From: a bacterium
GTDB taxonomy: Bacteria; Krumholzibacteriota; Krumholzibacteriia; LZORAL124-64-63
Assembly (NCBI GenBank): GCA_030591105.1
Contig: JAUVBS010000096.1
Coordinates: 1 to 7,352, forward strand
Direction of reading: 5' to 3'
Length of the DNA stretch: 7,352 nt
Shown: positions 5,783 to 7,352 of the stretch, in pieces
How the letters are laid out: each line of letters opens with the position of its first letter
How positions within the stretch are numbered: position 1 is the first letter of the stretch
The notes under the pieces: generated by a model
Database searches by the model: none
What the model saw: the letters and a program-made list of their open reading frames with translations, nothing else
What the model was told of the DNA's origin: nothing
Made by a program: the position numbers and the translations under genes

Positions 5783-6781
5783 TTGAACGACGCAGTGCAA
5801 AGACCGGTGGTGGCGGTCGACGCCATGGGCGGAGACCTCGGTCCCGAGGCGATCATTCCAGGGACACTAAAGGCTCTCGCTGCCGACACCAGTTTCAGCA
5901 TTGCACTCTACGGGGATCCAGCGCCGATCGGTGCGCAACTCGCCCAGCACGACCATGACGCGCAGCGCGTCGAGATCGTACCCTGTAGCCAGGACATAGG
6001 CATGGGAGAGTCGCCCGCGGCGGCGATCCGCGGCAAACCGGATTCGCCCATCGTGCGCGCCATGGTCGATCAGAAGGCCGGACGCGTGCAGGCCGTTGTC
6101 AGCGCCGGTTCGACCGGTGCGATGGTTGCCACGAGCCTGGTGATTCTCGGTCGTTTGGCGTCGGTGGACCGGCCGGCCATCGGTGCTGTGGTGCCGACCA
6201 TCGGCGGTGAAATGCTACTGCTCGACGCCGGTGCCAATGTCCAGTGCTCGGCCGAGCACCTGGTCTGTTTTGCGCGCATGGGGGAACTCTACGCGCGTGA
6301 AATGCTCGAAGTAGATTCGCCGACCGTGGCGCTGTTGAACATTGGCGAAGAACAGAAGAAGGGTACGGAGTTGGCCATTGAGGCGCACCGTATGTTGCGC
6401 GAGTCCGGTGTGAACTTCAGCGGCAATGTGGAGGGCAACGTCTTGTTGCTCGACGCGGCCAACGTGGTGGTGACCGACGGCTATACCGGCAATATCGTCT
6501 TGAAGTTGATCGAGGGTTTCGGTCACTTCATGGGCGAACTGGCACACGTACCGGATCTGGACGAGGCCCATCGCCAGGCAATCCGGCCGATACTCGAGTT
6601 GTTGATGAAGAAATATTCCTACGAAGTCTACGGCGGAGCACTGCTGCTCGGTATCGACGGGGTGAGTATCATTGCCCACGGCCGCAGTTCGAGCCGCGCC
6701 ATCACCAGCGCGGTCAGGGTGGCTCACCGTCAGGTTCGCCTGGGGATACCGGCCAAGCTCCAGTCCATGCTCGGTGGTTAG
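5783..6781 (+). CDS. plsX: Phosphate acyltransferase PlsX (acyl-ACP:phosphate)
   Basis: A 332-residue peripheral-membrane/cytosolic enzyme that converts acyl-ACP and phosphate to acyl-phosphate, the donor used by PlsY in the first step of phosphatidic acid synthesis. Family signatures in order: VVAVDAMGGDLGP (9-21), the GESPAAAIRGKPDSP block (75-89), VSAGSTGAM (106-114), LLLDAGANV (145-153), LLNIGEEQKKG (184-194), GNVEGN (214-219), VVTDGYTGNIVLK (229-241), YGGALLLGIDGV (283-294) and HGRSSSRAI (299-307). Length and motif order are normal and no disruption is seen. The TTG start follows an almost ideal Shine-Dalgarno (5772-5779). The gene lies 53 nt after rpmF and 30 nt before fabD; the usual next gene, fabH, is absent at this place. 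Confidence 0.98.
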   Translation: MNDAVQRPVVAVDAMGGDLGPEAIIPGTLKALAADTSFSIALYGDPAPIGAQLAQHDHDAQRVEIVPCSQDIGMGESPAAAIRGKPDSPIVRAMVDQKAGRVQAVVSAGSTGAMVATSLVILGRLASVDRPAIGAVVPTIGGEMLLLDAGANVQCSAEHLVCFARMGELYAREMLEVDSPTVALLNIGEEQKKGTELAIEAHRMLRESGVNFSGNVEGNVLLLDAANVVVTDGYTGNIVLKLIEGFGHFMGELAHVPDLDEAHRQAIRPILELLMKKYSYEVYGGALLLGIDGVSIIAHGRSSSRAITSAVRVAHRQVRLGIPAKLQSMLGG

Positions 6782-6811
6782 CTCGGCTCGATCCGCCGGA
6801 CGGGGAAAACC

Positions 6812-7352
6812 ATGTTGCGCATTCCGATGATCTTTCCCGGGCAGGCGTCACAGGCGGTCGGTATGACCGCCGATCTGGCTGGACGAGTGGGCCCAGCGGC
6901 CGAATTTCTGGCCAGTGTCGACGACTTGATCGGTGCGCCTTTGACGCATCTGATGTACGACGGTCCGGCGGAGGTCTTGACCGAAACGCGCAACGCTCAG
7001 CCAGCCATCCTTGCGCACTCGGTTGCCGTGGTGCTGGCGCTCCGTGAGTTGGAGATCTACCCGACGCTGGTAGCGGGGCATTCTCTCGGCGAGTACAGTG
7101 CGGCGGTGGCGGTCGGTGCGTTGACGGCGGCCGACGGTCTGTGCGCGGTGCGTCGGCGTGGCGAGTTGATGTTCGCCGCTGGCCAGACCGCTCCTGGCAG
7201 CATGGCAGCGGTTCTAGGGCTGCCGGCGGAACGGGTGCAGGAGATCTGCGCTGAGGTATCGGCGAGCGTCGGCGTGGTGGTCTTGGCCAACCATAACTCC
7301 TCGACCCAGGTGGCTATCTCAGGGGAGATCGCGGCGGTCGAGGCGGCCATGG
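6812..7352 (+). CDS. fabD: Malonyl-CoA:ACP transacylase FabD, 5' part (partial)
   Basis: The first 180 codons of a FabD; the gene runs off the window edge with its frame open. FabD moves malonyl from CoA to acyl carrier protein for type II fatty acid elongation in the cytoplasm. MIFPGQASQAVGM (residues 6-18) supplies the oxyanion-hole glutamine Q11; the family more often has GQGSQ. The nucleophile elbow GHSLGEYSA (89-97) contains the catalytic S91, and RRGELM (115-120) has the malonate-binding arginine R116. ANHNSSTQVAISG (159-171) is the conserved Asn block. The second catalytic histidine lies past the window end. ATG 6812 has a modest GGGGA (6802-6806) upstream and matches the family N-terminus. 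It follows plsX by 30 nt and is probably in the same operon; further fab genes are likely downstream. Confidence 0.96.
   Translation, partial: MLRIPMIFPGQASQAVGMTADLAGRVGPAAEFLASVDDLIGAPLTHLMYDGPAEVLTETRNAQPAILAHSVAVVLALRELEIYPTLVAGHSLGEYSAAVAVGALTAADGLCAVRRRGELMFAAGQTAPGSMAAVLGLPAERVQEICAEVSASVGVVVLANHNSSTQVAISGEIAAVEAAM

Noticed and set aside
5188..5901. Open frame on the - strand (about 237 codons) across yceD, rpmF and plsX
   Set aside because: It covers three well-supported + strand genes and its low-complexity Arg/Ser/Pro-rich translation is typical of a shadow frame.

Overview
All genes in this GC-rich window lie on the + strand and are tightly packed, with gaps of about 25-95 nt. It is chromosomal core DNA from a Gram-negative bacterium. 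Two genes for activating heptose for lipopolysaccharide core show an outer membrane. The order sucC-sucD-ndk followed by yceD-rpmF-plsX-fabD, together with a COG2403 P-loop protein, suggests a deltaproteobacteria-like lineage (Desulfobacterota, Myxococcota, Binatota or similar). That placement is inference from gene content; no marker here fixes the taxon. I see no mobile element, CRISPR array, tRNA, rRNA or phage gene, and no intergenic stretch over 100 nt.

Layout: (1) 1-867, the 3' end of rfaE1 (heptose-7-phosphate kinase) and the complete rfaE2 (heptose-1-phosphate adenylyltransferase), as separate genes. (2) 943-2259, a 438-residue P-loop protein of the cyclic 2,3-diphosphoglycerate synthetase-like family (COG2403), the least understood gene here. 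(3) 2317-4884, sucC and sucD (succinyl-CoA synthetase beta and alpha) followed by ndk (nucleoside diphosphate kinase). A GC-rich hairpin sits just before the ribosome binding sites of sucC and ndk. (4) 4933-7352, a candidate sigma70-type promoter, then yceD (DUF177), rpmF (ribosomal protein L32, 59 aa), plsX and the 5' part of fabD. No fabH lies between plsX and fabD.

The products fit growth functions: LPS core precursors, a TCA-cycle substrate-level phosphorylation step with NTP exchange by Ndk, and a translation/lipid cluster in which PlsX supplies acyl-phosphate for phospholipids and FabD supplies malonyl-ACP. Several starts are non-ATG (TTG for rfaE2 and plsX, GTG for sucC), each supported by a well-placed Shine-Dalgarno sequence. 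yceD instead lacks a visible Shine-Dalgarno and starts within about 12 nt of the predicted transcription start.

I did not find a clearly new multi-gene system. The points most worth following are the COG2403 protein, the pre-RBS hairpins, the near-leaderless yceD promoter, the altered active-site signature in Ndk, and the missing fabH.
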